This document shows positions 51,817 through 59,417 of a DNA stretch of 64,000 bases, one piece after another. The notes beneath the pieces were generated by a model. The model saw nothing but the letters and a program-made list of their open reading frames with translations, had not been told where the DNA came from and did not search any database. Origin of the DNA: Lachnospiraceae bacterium (GTDB lineage: Bacteria > Bacillota > Clostridia > Lachnospirales > Lachnospiraceae); contig CAJTIU010000007.1 of the NCBI GenBank assembly GCA_910576335.1, forward strand, positions 145,501 through 209,500. Direction: 5' to 3'. The position numbers and the translations under genes were made by a program. Within the stretch, counting starts at the first letter, position 1, and the number at the start of each line of letters is the position of its first letter.

Positions 51817-51827
51817 CTGCGCTTACG
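51817..51827. promoter_or_regulatory. Partial copy of the second operator motif in the GH94/importer spacer
   Basis: CTGCGCTTACG matches the first part of TTGGCGCTTACATCATGAT. In reverse it reads CGTAAGCGC, a LacI-like half site. It lies between the divergent GH94 and importer promoters. The remaining spacer (51696-52030) shows nothing else recognisable. Confidence 0.35.
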
Positions 51828-51910
51828 TTTTTCAAAACACGCTCTAAGCATATGGCTATATTTCGTGATAATTTAGGAAGGGAGCTGGTGATAAAAGAAA
51901 AGCAATATGT

Positions 51911-51944
51911 GTCATGAATTTGACATTTTGTTAAAAACTATAAT
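51911..51944 (+). promoter_or_regulatory. Promoter of the beta-glucan importer operon
   Basis: GTCATGAATTTGACA starts at 51911 and TATAAT at 51939, the same 28-base offset as before the laminarinase gene. TTGACA in the motif is too close to serve as an ordinary -35, so an activator probably binds there. Confidence 0.6.
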
Positions 51945-52030
51945 ATAAAACCAGTCTTTTTTTCGTTATAATTCCAATATACAAATTAAGAAGCACATGC
52001 TTCATAAATCATAAAAGGAGGAACTTTCAG

Positions 52031-53425
52031 ATGAAAAAGAGAGTAGTTAGCGCATTATTGATTGCGGCAATGGCAGTAACTGCAATGGCAGGCTGCGGAT
52101 CGAATTCCGGCGGATCGGGCGGAGGCAATGACGGAGGAAGCGCGTCAGGAGAGGAAGGCAAGGTGATTAATATCTACAGCTGGAATGATGAATTCCGTGA
52201 GCGTGTAGAGGCGGTTTACCCGGAGGTAAAGGAGACTTCTTCTGACGGGACAGTTACTACTTTGAATGACGGCACAGAGATCCATTGGATTATCAATCCG
52301 AATCAGGACGGCGTCTATCAGCAGAAGCTGGACGAGGCACTGATGAAGCAGGCGGATGCAGCGGCAGACGATAAGATCGATATCTTCCTGTCAGAAACAG
52401 ACTATGTAAACAAATATACAGATAAGGATGCAGATGCCGCGATGCCGCTTAAGGATCTCGGCATTGATCCGGAAAAGGATCTTGCTGACCAGTATGAATT
52501 TACAAAAGTAACGGCTTCCGATACGGAAGGGGTTCAGAGAGGGTCTACCTGGCAGTGCTGTCCGGGACTGTTAGTATACCGCCGGGATATTGCCAAAGAG
52601 GTATTCGGAACAGACGATCCGGAAGAGATCGGCCAGAAGGTAAAGGACTGGGATGCCATGAAAGGAACAGCAGAAGAATTAAAAGCAAAAGGATACTTCA
52701 CATTTTCTTCTTATGCAGATACATTCCGTCTCTATGGAAACAGTATTGCCGAGTCCTGGGTAAGTCCCGGTGAAACGGTCATTAAGGTTGATCAGAAAAT
52801 CATGGACTGGGTAAAGAGTTCAAAAGAATGGCTGGATGCAGGATATCTTGACAAGAATGTAAAAGGGCAGTGGAATGATGACTGGAACAAGGCAATGGGC
52901 TCTGCATCCAAAGTATTCGCTTTCCTTTTCCCGGCATGGGGTATTGATTTTACTCTCAAGCCGAACTGGGACGGCGGAGACGGCGTATGGGGCGTTACCA
53001 ATCCTCCGCAGGAATACAACTGGGGCGGTTCTTATGTACATGCATGTACCGGTACGGATAATGCAGAGCATGTAAAAGACATTATCCTTGCAGTAACGGT
53101 AAATAAAGACAACCTGCTGAAAATTTCCAAGGATTATTCAGACTTTACAAATACCGTAAGCGGTATGCAGGAAGCAGCAAAAGACGATTCTTTTAGTTCT
53201 GAATTCCTGGGAGGACAGAATGCGTTTACATATTTCGCGCCGGTTGCAGAAAATATTCAGATCGCGCCGCTTTCCGCTTATGACCAGGGATGCGTTGAGC
53301 TGATTCAGAATTCCTTCAGCGATTACTTACAGGGCAAGGTTGACTATGATAAAGCAAAGACCAACTTTGAGACGGCAATTAAAGAACGTTATCCTGACAT
53401 CACTGAAATTCAGTGGCCAGAATAG
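52031..53425 (+). CDS. ABC transporter substrate-binding lipoprotein
   Basis: This 464-residue extracellular sugar-binding lipoprotein of family 1 type has signal peptide 'RVVSALLIAAMAVTAMAGC', lipobox AMAGC, and a flexible Gly/Ser linker ('GSNSGGSGGGNDGGSASGEE'). The mature part binds a ligand with aromatic residues ('GSTWQCCPGLLVYRRDIAKE', 'NWGGSYVHACTGTDNAEHV'). It heads an operon with two permeases. No ATPase gene is present, so it probably shares an MsmX-like ATPase encoded elsewhere. By context the ligand is a beta-1,3-gluco-oligosaccharide. AAAGGAGGAACTTTCAG precedes the start. Confidence 0.92.
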   Translation: MKKRVVSALLIAAMAVTAMAGCGSNSGGSGGGNDGGSASGEEGKVINIYSWNDEFRERVEAVYPEVKETSSDGTVTTLNDGTEIHWIINPNQDGVYQQKLDEALMKQADAAADDKIDIFLSETDYVNKYTDKDADAAMPLKDLGIDPEKDLADQYEFTKVTASDTEGVQRGSTWQCCPGLLVYRRDIAKEVFGTDDPEEIGQKVKDWDAMKGTAEELKAKGYFTFSSYADTFRLYGNSIAESWVSPGETVIKVDQKIMDWVKSSKEWLDAGYLDKNVKGQWNDDWNKAMGSASKVFAFLFPAWGIDFTLKPNWDGGDGVWGVTNPPQEYNWGGSYVHACTGTDNAEHVKDIILAVTVNKDNLLKISKDYSDFTNTVSGMQEAAKDDSFSSEFLGGQNAFTYFAPVAENIQIAPLSAYDQGCVELIQNSFSDYLQGKVDYDKAKTNFETAIKERYPDITEIQWPE

Positions 53426-53436
53426 ACAGTTGTTGC

Positions 53437-53461
53437 TGCGGGGCGGTTCCGCCGCTCCGCA
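53437..53461 (+). other. Intercistronic hairpin after the binding-protein gene
   Basis: TGCGGGGCGG (53437-53446) and CCGCTCCGCA (53452-53461) form a 10-bp stem with one G-U pair. No T-run follows. Such hairpins after binding-protein genes often protect the upstream mRNA so that it is made in excess over the permeases. Confidence 0.6.
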
Positions 53462-53492
53462 GGATATCTGAGAAAGAGAGGAACGACAGTTT

Positions 53493-54455
53493 ATGAAACA
53501 AAAAAATAAAAAAGTCGATTATTCAAAATGGGGGTATTTTTTTATCCTTCCGTTTTTTATAAGTTTTTTCATCTTTTCATTAATTCCTCTGATCGATACA
53601 ATCCGGTACAGCTTTTTTGAATATTACCGTTCGGGAATTAAAGAAATAGGACCTAACTTTGTAGGAATGGCAAATTACGCGAGTCTTCTTGGGTCAGATA
53701 TGCTGAAATATGCGGCAAATACTATGATTTTATGGGTGATCGGATTTATTCCCCAGATTGTCATCGCGCTGGTGCTTGCAGAGTGGTTTGTAGACGCCCG
53801 TCTAAAGATTCGCGGGACACAGTTTTTTAAAGTGGTTATCTATCTGCCGAACTTGATTATGGCTTCTGCATTTGCCATGTTGTTTTTCACCATGTTCTCT
53901 ACCAACGGACCTGTGAATGGGATTCTTATGTCCATCGGGCTGACCAGTAAGCCTATTGATTTTCTCGGTTCCGTTATGGGAACCCGATCACTTGTAGGGT
54001 TTATGAACTTCCTGATGTGGTTTGGAAATTCAACGATTATGCTCATGGCGGCGATTATGGGCATCAGCCCGGATATCTTCGAGGCGTCCGAGCTTGACGG
54101 CTGCAACAGTTTCCAGAGATTCTTCTTTATCACGCTTCCGCAGATACGGCCGATTCTTGCCTACACACTGATTACGGCAATCATTGGTGGTCTGCAGATG
54201 TTTGATGTACCACAGATTCTGACAAATGGCCAGGGAAGCCCGGACCGGACGTCCATGACGCTGATCATGTTCCTGAACAGCCACTTAAAGAGCCGGAATT
54301 ACGGTATGGCCGGCGCGTTGTCCGTATATCTGTTTATTGTCAGCGGCATCCTGTGCTTCTTTGTATACCGGATGACGAATAACGATGATCCTGACGGCTC
54401 AAAGGCAGCGGCAAAGAAGGCAAAGAAGCTGGCAAAAAAACAAGGAAGGGGATAG
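53493..54455 (+). CDS. ABC sugar transporter permease (MalF/UgpA-like)
   Basis: This 320-residue inner-membrane permease has six helices. The first is 'YFFILPFFISFFIFSLIPL'. The ATPase-coupling EAA motif is 'EASELDGCNSFQRFFFITLP', followed by 'QIRPILAYTLITAIIGGLQM'. The C-terminal tail is strongly basic ('AAAKKAKKLAKKQGR'). It pairs with the next permease to import the oligosaccharide delivered by the lipoprotein. It ends 4 bp before the next ATG. Confidence 0.93.
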   Translation: MKQKNKKVDYSKWGYFFILPFFISFFIFSLIPLIDTIRYSFFEYYRSGIKEIGPNFVGMANYASLLGSDMLKYAANTMILWVIGFIPQIVIALVLAEWFVDARLKIRGTQFFKVVIYLPNLIMASAFAMLFFTMFSTNGPVNGILMSIGLTSKPIDFLGSVMGTRSLVGFMNFLMWFGNSTIMLMAAIMGISPDIFEASELDGCNSFQRFFFITLPQIRPILAYTLITAIIGGLQMFDVPQILTNGQGSPDRTSMTLIMFLNSHLKSRNYGMAGALSVYLFIVSGILCFFVYRMTNNDDPDGSKAAAKKAKKLAKKQGRG

Positions 54456-54459
54456 AGGT

Positions 54460-55305
54460 ATGAAATCAAAACAGCCAAATCATTTACGGAGTATAGTCGC
54501 ACATGTTGTATTGATTATTCTGTCATTTATGTGCCTGTTTTTCTTCTACATTCTGATTGTCAACGCAACCAGGTCACATTCGGATCTGCAAAAAGGATTT
54601 TCAGCTTTACCTGGAGCCTATCTGCTTGATAATCTGAAAAATGTTGCCAATGATGGAACATTTCCGATGTTCAGGGGTATCTTAAACAGCCTGATCGTTT
54701 CTGGATGCTCGGCGGCAATCTGTACATACTTTTCGGCATTGACAGCCTATGGCCTGTATGCGTATAACTTTAAATTAAAAAAGATCGCCTTTACATTTAT
54801 CATGGCAATCCTTGTTATGCCGACACAGGTAACTGCAATGGGTTTCCTGCGGCTGATTACAAATATGGGAATGTATGATTCCCTGCTGCCCCTGATCATC
54901 CCATCAATTGCGTCTCCGGCTGTCTTTTACTTTATGTACAGTTATCTGCAGTCCTCACTTCCGCTCTCCCTTGTTGAGGCGGCAAGAATTGACGGATCCG
55001 GAGAGTTCATGACATTTAACCGGATTGTGCTTCCGATTATGAAGCCGGCGATTGCGGTGCAGGCAATCTTCTCATTTGTCGGTTCCTGGAATAATTACTT
55101 CGTTCCTGCGCTGGTGATCCAGTCCAAGGAGAAGATGACCGTGCCGATTTTGATTGCAACACTTCGTGGGGCCGATTATATGAACTTTGATATGGGTAAG
55201 ATTTACACTATGATACTTGTGGCGATTGTTCCAATTATTATCGTATATCTACTTCTTTCCAAATTCATTATCGCAGGCGTTACACTTGGCGGTGTGAAGG
55301 AGTAG
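54460..55305 (+). CDS. ABC sugar transporter permease (MalG/UgpE-like)
   Basis: This 281-residue permease has six helices. The first is 'IVAHVVLIILSFMCLFFFYI'; the EAA motif is 'EAARIDGSGEFMTFNRIVLP', and the final helix is 'AIVPIIIVYLLLSKFIIAG' before 'VTLGGVKE'. I chose ATG 54460, after GAAGGGGATAGAGGT, since the upstream extension overlaps the previous gene. It is third gene of the importer operon. Confidence 0.94.
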   Translation: MKSKQPNHLRSIVAHVVLIILSFMCLFFFYILIVNATRSHSDLQKGFSALPGAYLLDNLKNVANDGTFPMFRGILNSLIVSGCSAAICTYFSALTAYGLYAYNFKLKKIAFTFIMAILVMPTQVTAMGFLRLITNMGMYDSLLPLIIPSIASPAVFYFMYSYLQSSLPLSLVEAARIDGSGEFMTFNRIVLPIMKPAIAVQAIFSFVGSWNNYFVPALVIQSKEKMTVPILIATLRGADYMNFDMGKIYTMILVAIVPIIIVYLLLSKFIIAGVTLGGVKE

Positions 55306-55326
55306 AAGAAACTTTCAGTGGGAATA

Positions 55327-55351
55327 AAAAGGCTGTTGAGGCAGCCTTTTT
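55327..55351 (+). terminator. Terminator-like hairpin after the importer genes
   Basis: AAAAAGGCTG (55327-55336) and CAGCCTTTTT (55342-55351) form a symmetric stem ending in a T-run. It can terminate partly and leave some readthrough to the GH3 gene, whose start is 64 bp further on. Confidence 0.7.
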
Positions 55352-55414
55352 CCTGTGTGGGGATCTGTCAGGGCAGACATATGCTGCCTTTTTTTGAGAA
55401 GGAGGGAAAGGTTT

Positions 55415-57889
55415 ATGACGGGTCAGAGATACAGCGGCAGTTTAGAGGCGCAGCCTTCTGCAAGGGAGCAGGCGAACCGGAGGCTTGCAAGGAGGGCTGC
55501 GGCAGAGGGAATGGTTCTTATGAAAAATGATGGGCTGCTTCCTTTGGATCCAGGGATTCCGGTTGCTCTCTTTGGCTGCGGCGCAGTGAAAACGGTCAAA
55601 GGGGGAACCGGCTCCGGGGATGTGAATAACCGGGAGACAGTTTCCATCTGTCAGGGAATGAGGGACGCAGGGGCTGTGATTATCAGTGAAGCGTGGCTTA
55701 AGGATTATGAAAAATGTTATGATAATGCAAGAATGGCCTGGAAGGAAAAAGTCTTGGAGGCGGTAAAGAGCCTGGAGAACCCTTTTGACGCTTATGCCGC
55801 AAATCCGTTTTCCCTGCCGGAAGGGCGGAAAATAACGGCGGATGACGTGGAGGGGGCTGAGGCTGTCATCTATGTGATCAGCCGTATCTCCGGTGAAGGC
55901 ATGGACAGGAGGAGAGAAGAAGGGGATTATTATGTAAGCAGGCGTGAGAGGGAGGATCTCCTCTGGCTGGATAAGACAGGACTTCCAATTGTGCTGGTTT
56001 TAAATACAGGCGCGCCGGTAGAACTGACGGATCTCCTTGATGAGGCCCGGAATATCAGGGCAGTGTTAAATATCTCCCTTCCCGGACAGGAGGGGGGACA
56101 TGCGGCTGCAGATGTGCTGTTCGGATGGGAATCGCCGGGAGGGAGGCTGACAGCTACCTGGGCGCGGCGCTATGAGGATTATCCCTGTGGGGAGAGCTTT
56201 GGCCGTCTGAATGGGAACCTGGATATAGAAGAGTACCGGGAAGGGATCTATGTGGGATACCGGTATTTTGACAGCTTTGGCATTAAGCCTCTGTTTCCCT
56301 TTGGATATGGGTTGTCCTATACTTCATTTTCTATCAGTCCGGCAGGGATCAGGAGGACGGAGCAGGGGATTGAGATTACGGTTATTGTAAAAAATACTGG
56401 TGCAGTCTATTCCGGCAGGGAGGTGGTGCAGGTATATGCTGTATTGCCCCAGACGGAGTATAAAAAGGAGTTTAAAAGGCTGATTGGATTTGCGAAAACA
56501 GTGTCTTTAAAGCCCGGAAAGGAGCAGAGACTTGCCATCTGTACAGACCAGTCCGCCTTTGCCAGTTTTTCAGAAGAGCTGCAGGCGTGGTATATGGATG
56601 CAGGAACGTACAGTATATGGGTGGGGGCGCATGGAGAAGCCCTGCAGCCTGCGGCGTTGATTCGTGTACAGCAGAAAAGCATTTTGGAAGAAACGAAGAA
56701 AATCTGTCCTTTGGATGCACCTTTTGACGGATTGTATCCGGATGAAAATGTGAGAAGAAAAGCCGGGGAATGGTTCAAAACGGCAGAGGAACAGCAGGTG
56801 CCGGTTCTTTTGTATACACCCCGGAAAAAGGAAGAGGGAAACAGCGCCCAGGCGTCTTTGGCAGACGGACCATCTGCAGCAGCGGGGCTGTCTGTTGCGG
56901 AGCTGATACCGGCACTGTATGGGAATATTACACAGGGAACCAGTACCCTTGGCTCAGCGGGAACCCGGGTTCCTGGTTCTGCCGGGGAGACGACAGAGGC
57001 GTTGGAAGACAGCTATGGAATACGTTCTCTGATTATGGCAGACGGACCGGCAGGGCTCAGACTCCGGCAAAGCTATGAGGCAGACCGGGAAACAGGTTCT
57101 GTATATGGTGTCGGCGTACTGGGCTCCCTGGAAAATGGATTTTTAGAAAAAGCCGGGCATCATGAAAATACAGATACCTGTTATCAGTACTGTACGGCGT
57201 TTCCTGTCGGAACAGCCATGGCACAGTCCTGGGATCTGGAACTAATGCAAAAGTTCGGGGAGGCTGTTGCCGCAGAGATGGAAGAATTTGGTGTGGATCT
57301 GTGGCTTGCGCCGGGCATGAACATCCAAAGGAACCCGCTGTGCGGGCGGAATTTTGAATATTATTCGGAGGATCCTCTGCTGTCTGGAATGATGGCGGCC
57401 AGTGTAACAAAAGGAGTACAGAGCCATCATGGGCGCGGTGTAACGCTGAAGCACTTTGCCTGCAATAATCAGGAGGACAACCGGATGGGAGTCAATGTCC
57501 GTGTCGCTCAGCGGGCGCTCAGGGAGATTTATCTGCGCGGCTTTGAGATTGCGGTAAAGAAAAGCAGGCCGGTGGCCATGATGTCCGCCTATAACCGGAT
57601 TAACGGGGTACATGCGGCAAACAGCCTTGATCTCTGTACAACGGCAGCCCGCGGGGAATGGGGATTTGAAGGAATCATCATGTCCGACTGGAATACAACA
57701 GTACCGGAGGACGGCAGTGTACCGTGGCAGTGTATTGCTGCTGGAAATGACATTATTATGCCAGGTAATCAGAAGGATGATGAAGAGATACGAAGGGCAT
57801 ATGAACAAGGAGAGCTTACGGAGGAGATGATCCGGCGCAGCGCCGGACGGCTGTTCGCGGCGGTCCGGAGACTGACGGATAAAATCTAA
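55415..57889 (+). CDS. GH3 beta-glucosidase with permuted domain order
   Basis: It hydrolyses beta-linked gluco-oligosaccharides. The 824-residue protein has the swapped layout known in Clostridial GH3 enzymes. The C-terminal-type (alpha/beta)6 domain comes first ('MVLMKNDGLLPLDPG', 'TGSGDVNNRETVSICQGM'), then a fibronectin III-like domain (about 320-400, 'YSGREVVQVYAVLPQTEYKK'), then the (beta/alpha)8-type catalytic domain ('SLIMADGPAGLRLRQSY', 'KHFACNNQEDNRMGVN', nucleophile Asp in 'IIMSDWNTTVPED'). There is no signal peptide, so it acts inside the cell. ATG 55415 follows GAAGGAGGGAAAGG; the upstream extension to 55355 lacks such a site. It completes the locus. Confidence 0.92.
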   Translation: MTGQRYSGSLEAQPSAREQANRRLARRAAAEGMVLMKNDGLLPLDPGIPVALFGCGAVKTVKGGTGSGDVNNRETVSICQGMRDAGAVIISEAWLKDYEKCYDNARMAWKEKVLEAVKSLENPFDAYAANPFSLPEGRKITADDVEGAEAVIYVISRISGEGMDRRREEGDYYVSRREREDLLWLDKTGLPIVLVLNTGAPVELTDLLDEARNIRAVLNISLPGQEGGHAAADVLFGWESPGGRLTATWARRYEDYPCGESFGRLNGNLDIEEYREGIYVGYRYFDSFGIKPLFPFGYGLSYTSFSISPAGIRRTEQGIEITVIVKNTGAVYSGREVVQVYAVLPQTEYKKEFKRLIGFAKTVSLKPGKEQRLAICTDQSAFASFSEELQAWYMDAGTYSIWVGAHGEALQPAALIRVQQKSILEETKKICPLDAPFDGLYPDENVRRKAGEWFKTAEEQQVPVLLYTPRKKEEGNSAQASLADGPSAAAGLSVAELIPALYGNITQGTSTLGSAGTRVPGSAGETTEALEDSYGIRSLIMADGPAGLRLRQSYEADRETGSVYGVGVLGSLENGFLEKAGHHENTDTCYQYCTAFPVGTAMAQSWDLELMQKFGEAVAAEMEEFGVDLWLAPGMNIQRNPLCGRNFEYYSEDPLLSGMMAASVTKGVQSHHGRGVTLKHFACNNQEDNRMGVNVRVAQRALREIYLRGFEIAVKKSRPVAMMSAYNRINGVHAANSLDLCTTAARGEWGFEGIIMSDWNTTVPEDGSVPWQCIAAGNDIIMPGNQKDDEEIRRAYEQGELTEEMIRRSAGRLFAAVRRLTDKI

Positions 57890-58005
57890 ACAGGCATGGA
57901 GGATGATGGCTTAAGCCCTGGCAGGAATGAAAGAGTCTGCCAAGACCCTTATCAGCAGCTTTCAGCGAAGGACCGAATGCCAAAAGCCACCACTTTACTG
58001 GCCCG

Positions 58006-58032
58006 GATGCCGTGCAGCGGGTGCACGGCATC
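58006..58032. repeat. Inverted repeat between GH3 and PduL genes
   Basis: GATGCCGTGCA (58006-58016) pairs exactly with TGCACGGCATC (58022-58032). It lies at the 3' side of both converging genes and may act as a bidirectional transcription barrier, although T-runs are missing. The rest of 57890-58054 shows no gene. Confidence 0.55.
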
Positions 58033-58054
58033 TGAGAACAGCAGCCTGCGGGAA

Positions 58055-58699
58055 CTACAGCCTGTGGATCCCGCTCTGGATCTCCTCTGCCCATTTCTGG
58101 AGATTATAGGTCTGTCCGCTAAAGAGCTTCAAGATCACCCCGCTCGGAGTGCTGTCACTGGCAAACGCATTTGCCTCATCCGTATCCACATGCATGGCAA
58201 GAGCAAATTTCGGACTCACACGGACCACCACATCAGCAAAGATGAGAGATCTCTCATAGCTTTCCGTTATCACAAACACATCATCATTATCCTTTACATT
58301 CAGCTGCATTGCCTGCACAGGCGTCATATGTATATGCCTTTTGGCAACAATCACCCCGTGGTCAATCTTAAGTGAACCATTCGGCCCAATCAGGGTACAC
58401 CCCGGCGTACCTTCCGTATCTCCAGATTGCCTGATAATTCCCGGAATTCCAAGCTTCCTTGAATCCGTCATAGAGATCTCAAGCTGCGTCTCAGGCCGGA
58501 AGGGTCCCAGGATCGCTACATTTTCAAAAGTTCCCTTAGGCCCCTGAACTGTAATCCGCTCTTCGCAGACATACTGACCTGGCTGGCTTAATTCTGCCTT
58601 AAAAGTAAGAGAACGCCCCTCGCCAAATAAAATCTCAAAATCCTTCTCGCACATATGAATATGCCGTGCGCTTGTCTCAATAGGAATCGCAAGTCCCAT
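58055..58699 (-). CDS. Phosphate acyltransferase, PduL family
   Basis: PduL enzymes move an acyl group between CoA and phosphate (propionyl- or acetyl-phosphate), unrelated in sequence to Pta. About 214 residues with two beta-barrel halves are present. The zinc-binding histidines appear in 'IETSARHIHMCEKD', 'IVAKRHIHMTPVQAMQL' and 'FALAMHVDTDEANA'. No encapsulation peptide extends the N-terminus and no other microcompartment gene is nearby, so it is probably a housekeeping acetate-forming phosphotransacylase. I prefer the Met at 58699, behind AAAGGTGGTTTTGAAC, over 58720. Confidence 0.9.
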   Translation of the reverse strand: MGLAIPIETSARHIHMCEKDFEILFGEGRSLTFKAELSQPGQYVCEERITVQGPKGTFENVAILGPFRPETQLEISMTDSRKLGIPGIIRQSGDTEGTPGCTLIGPNGSLKIDHGVIVAKRHIHMTPVQAMQLNVKDNDDVFVITESYERSLIFADVVVRVSPKFALAMHVDTDEANAFASDSTPSGVILKLFSGQTYNLQKWAEEIQSGIHRL

Positions 58700-58810
58700 G
58701 TTCAAAACCACCTTTATCATTGTTTTTCAAATACATTATTCACTGTTAATTATGTAATGCAGTACTAGCTGATGGTCATTCCGTGATCAGTAGCCCGCAG
58801 TTAACCTAAA

Positions 58811-59052
58811 CAGTAAGTTACTGTTCACTCTGTTCACAGTAACAACAGTAACAGTTTATCACATTTTATACTAATTTAACACTTTTATTTTAGGGAAAAA
58901 TAGATTATAATAGTTACTGTTCACACAGGTCTGTGCATTTACTGCACAGACCGTAAGAAAGTGATTCAGGAGTGAGCAAGTCCCATTCGCGGAGCGAATT
59001 TCAGATGGATTTGGGAATGTTACTGGTCACGGAGTGGAGTGAACAGTAACTT
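58811..59052. repeat. Cluster of intergenic palindromes
   Basis: GTTACTGTTCACTC with TTCACAGTAAC near 58816-58845, ACAGGTCTGTGCA with TGCACAGACCGT near 58927-58952, and GTGAACAGTAAC at 59038-59050 with GTTACTGTTCAC near 58913 form nested inverted pairs. The piece CCGTAAGAAA followed by CAGGAGTG resembles the right arm of the MITE-like element at 12.3 kb. No coding sequence lies between 58721 and 59127. Confidence 0.6.
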
Positions 59053-59127
59053 ATAATAAACATGATTCAAGTGGCAGTGTGAGCTTCGCGGATCGGAAAT
59101 GCGAAAAATAATAAGGAGGACGCGGCT

Positions 59128-59337
59128 ATGCGGGATATATGGGAAGAGATCAAATATTTTTTTAGAAGAGACTGGACAATGACAGAGAAGATTCTGGTTA
59201 TCTTATGCTGCATACTGTTAGGTATGATCAAAGGATTTTTCCTTGCCCCGATAAAAAAAGGCATCAATTGCGGCAACAATAACGGGAATACTTACAACAG
59301 CATGGATGACGATTACTGGCTTGACGACGAAGAATAG
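59128..59337 (+). CDS. Small membrane protein with acidic tail
   Basis: ATAAGGAGGACGCGG precedes ATG 59128. The 69-residue product has a charged N-terminus ('MRDIWEEIKYFFRRDWTMTE'), one membrane helix ('ILVILCCILLGMIKGFFL') and an Asn-rich then acidic tail ('DDDYWLDDEE'). I do not recognise a named family. It lies between a palindrome cluster and the LacI gene. Confidence 0.7.
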   Translation: MRDIWEEIKYFFRRDWTMTEKILVILCCILLGMIKGFFLAPIKKGINCGNNNGNTYNSMDDDYWLDDEE

Positions 59338-59351
59338 GCTGAACTGGTGAA

Positions 59352-59389
59352 TTGGGGACGGGGTATTTTCAAAAATACCCCGTCCCCAA
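59352..59389. repeat. GGGGACGGGG palindrome, near-perfect copy
   Basis: TTGGGGACGGGGTATTTT and its complement meet at a central CA instead of TA, the only asymmetry. It lies between the small membrane protein gene and the LacI start and makes a false N-terminal extension of the LacI frame. Confidence 0.9.
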
Positions 59390-59417
59390 AAACAGAGTGA
59401 AAGAGAGAAGGGATGAT

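Noticed and set aside
57242..57808. 188-residue minus-strand frame inside GH3
   Set aside because: Antisense shadow of the conserved GH3 catalytic domain.
59352..59417. N-terminal extension of the LacI frame ('MGTGYFQKYPVPK')
   Set aside because: It is only the translation of the palindromic repeat; the normal LacI start is at 59418.
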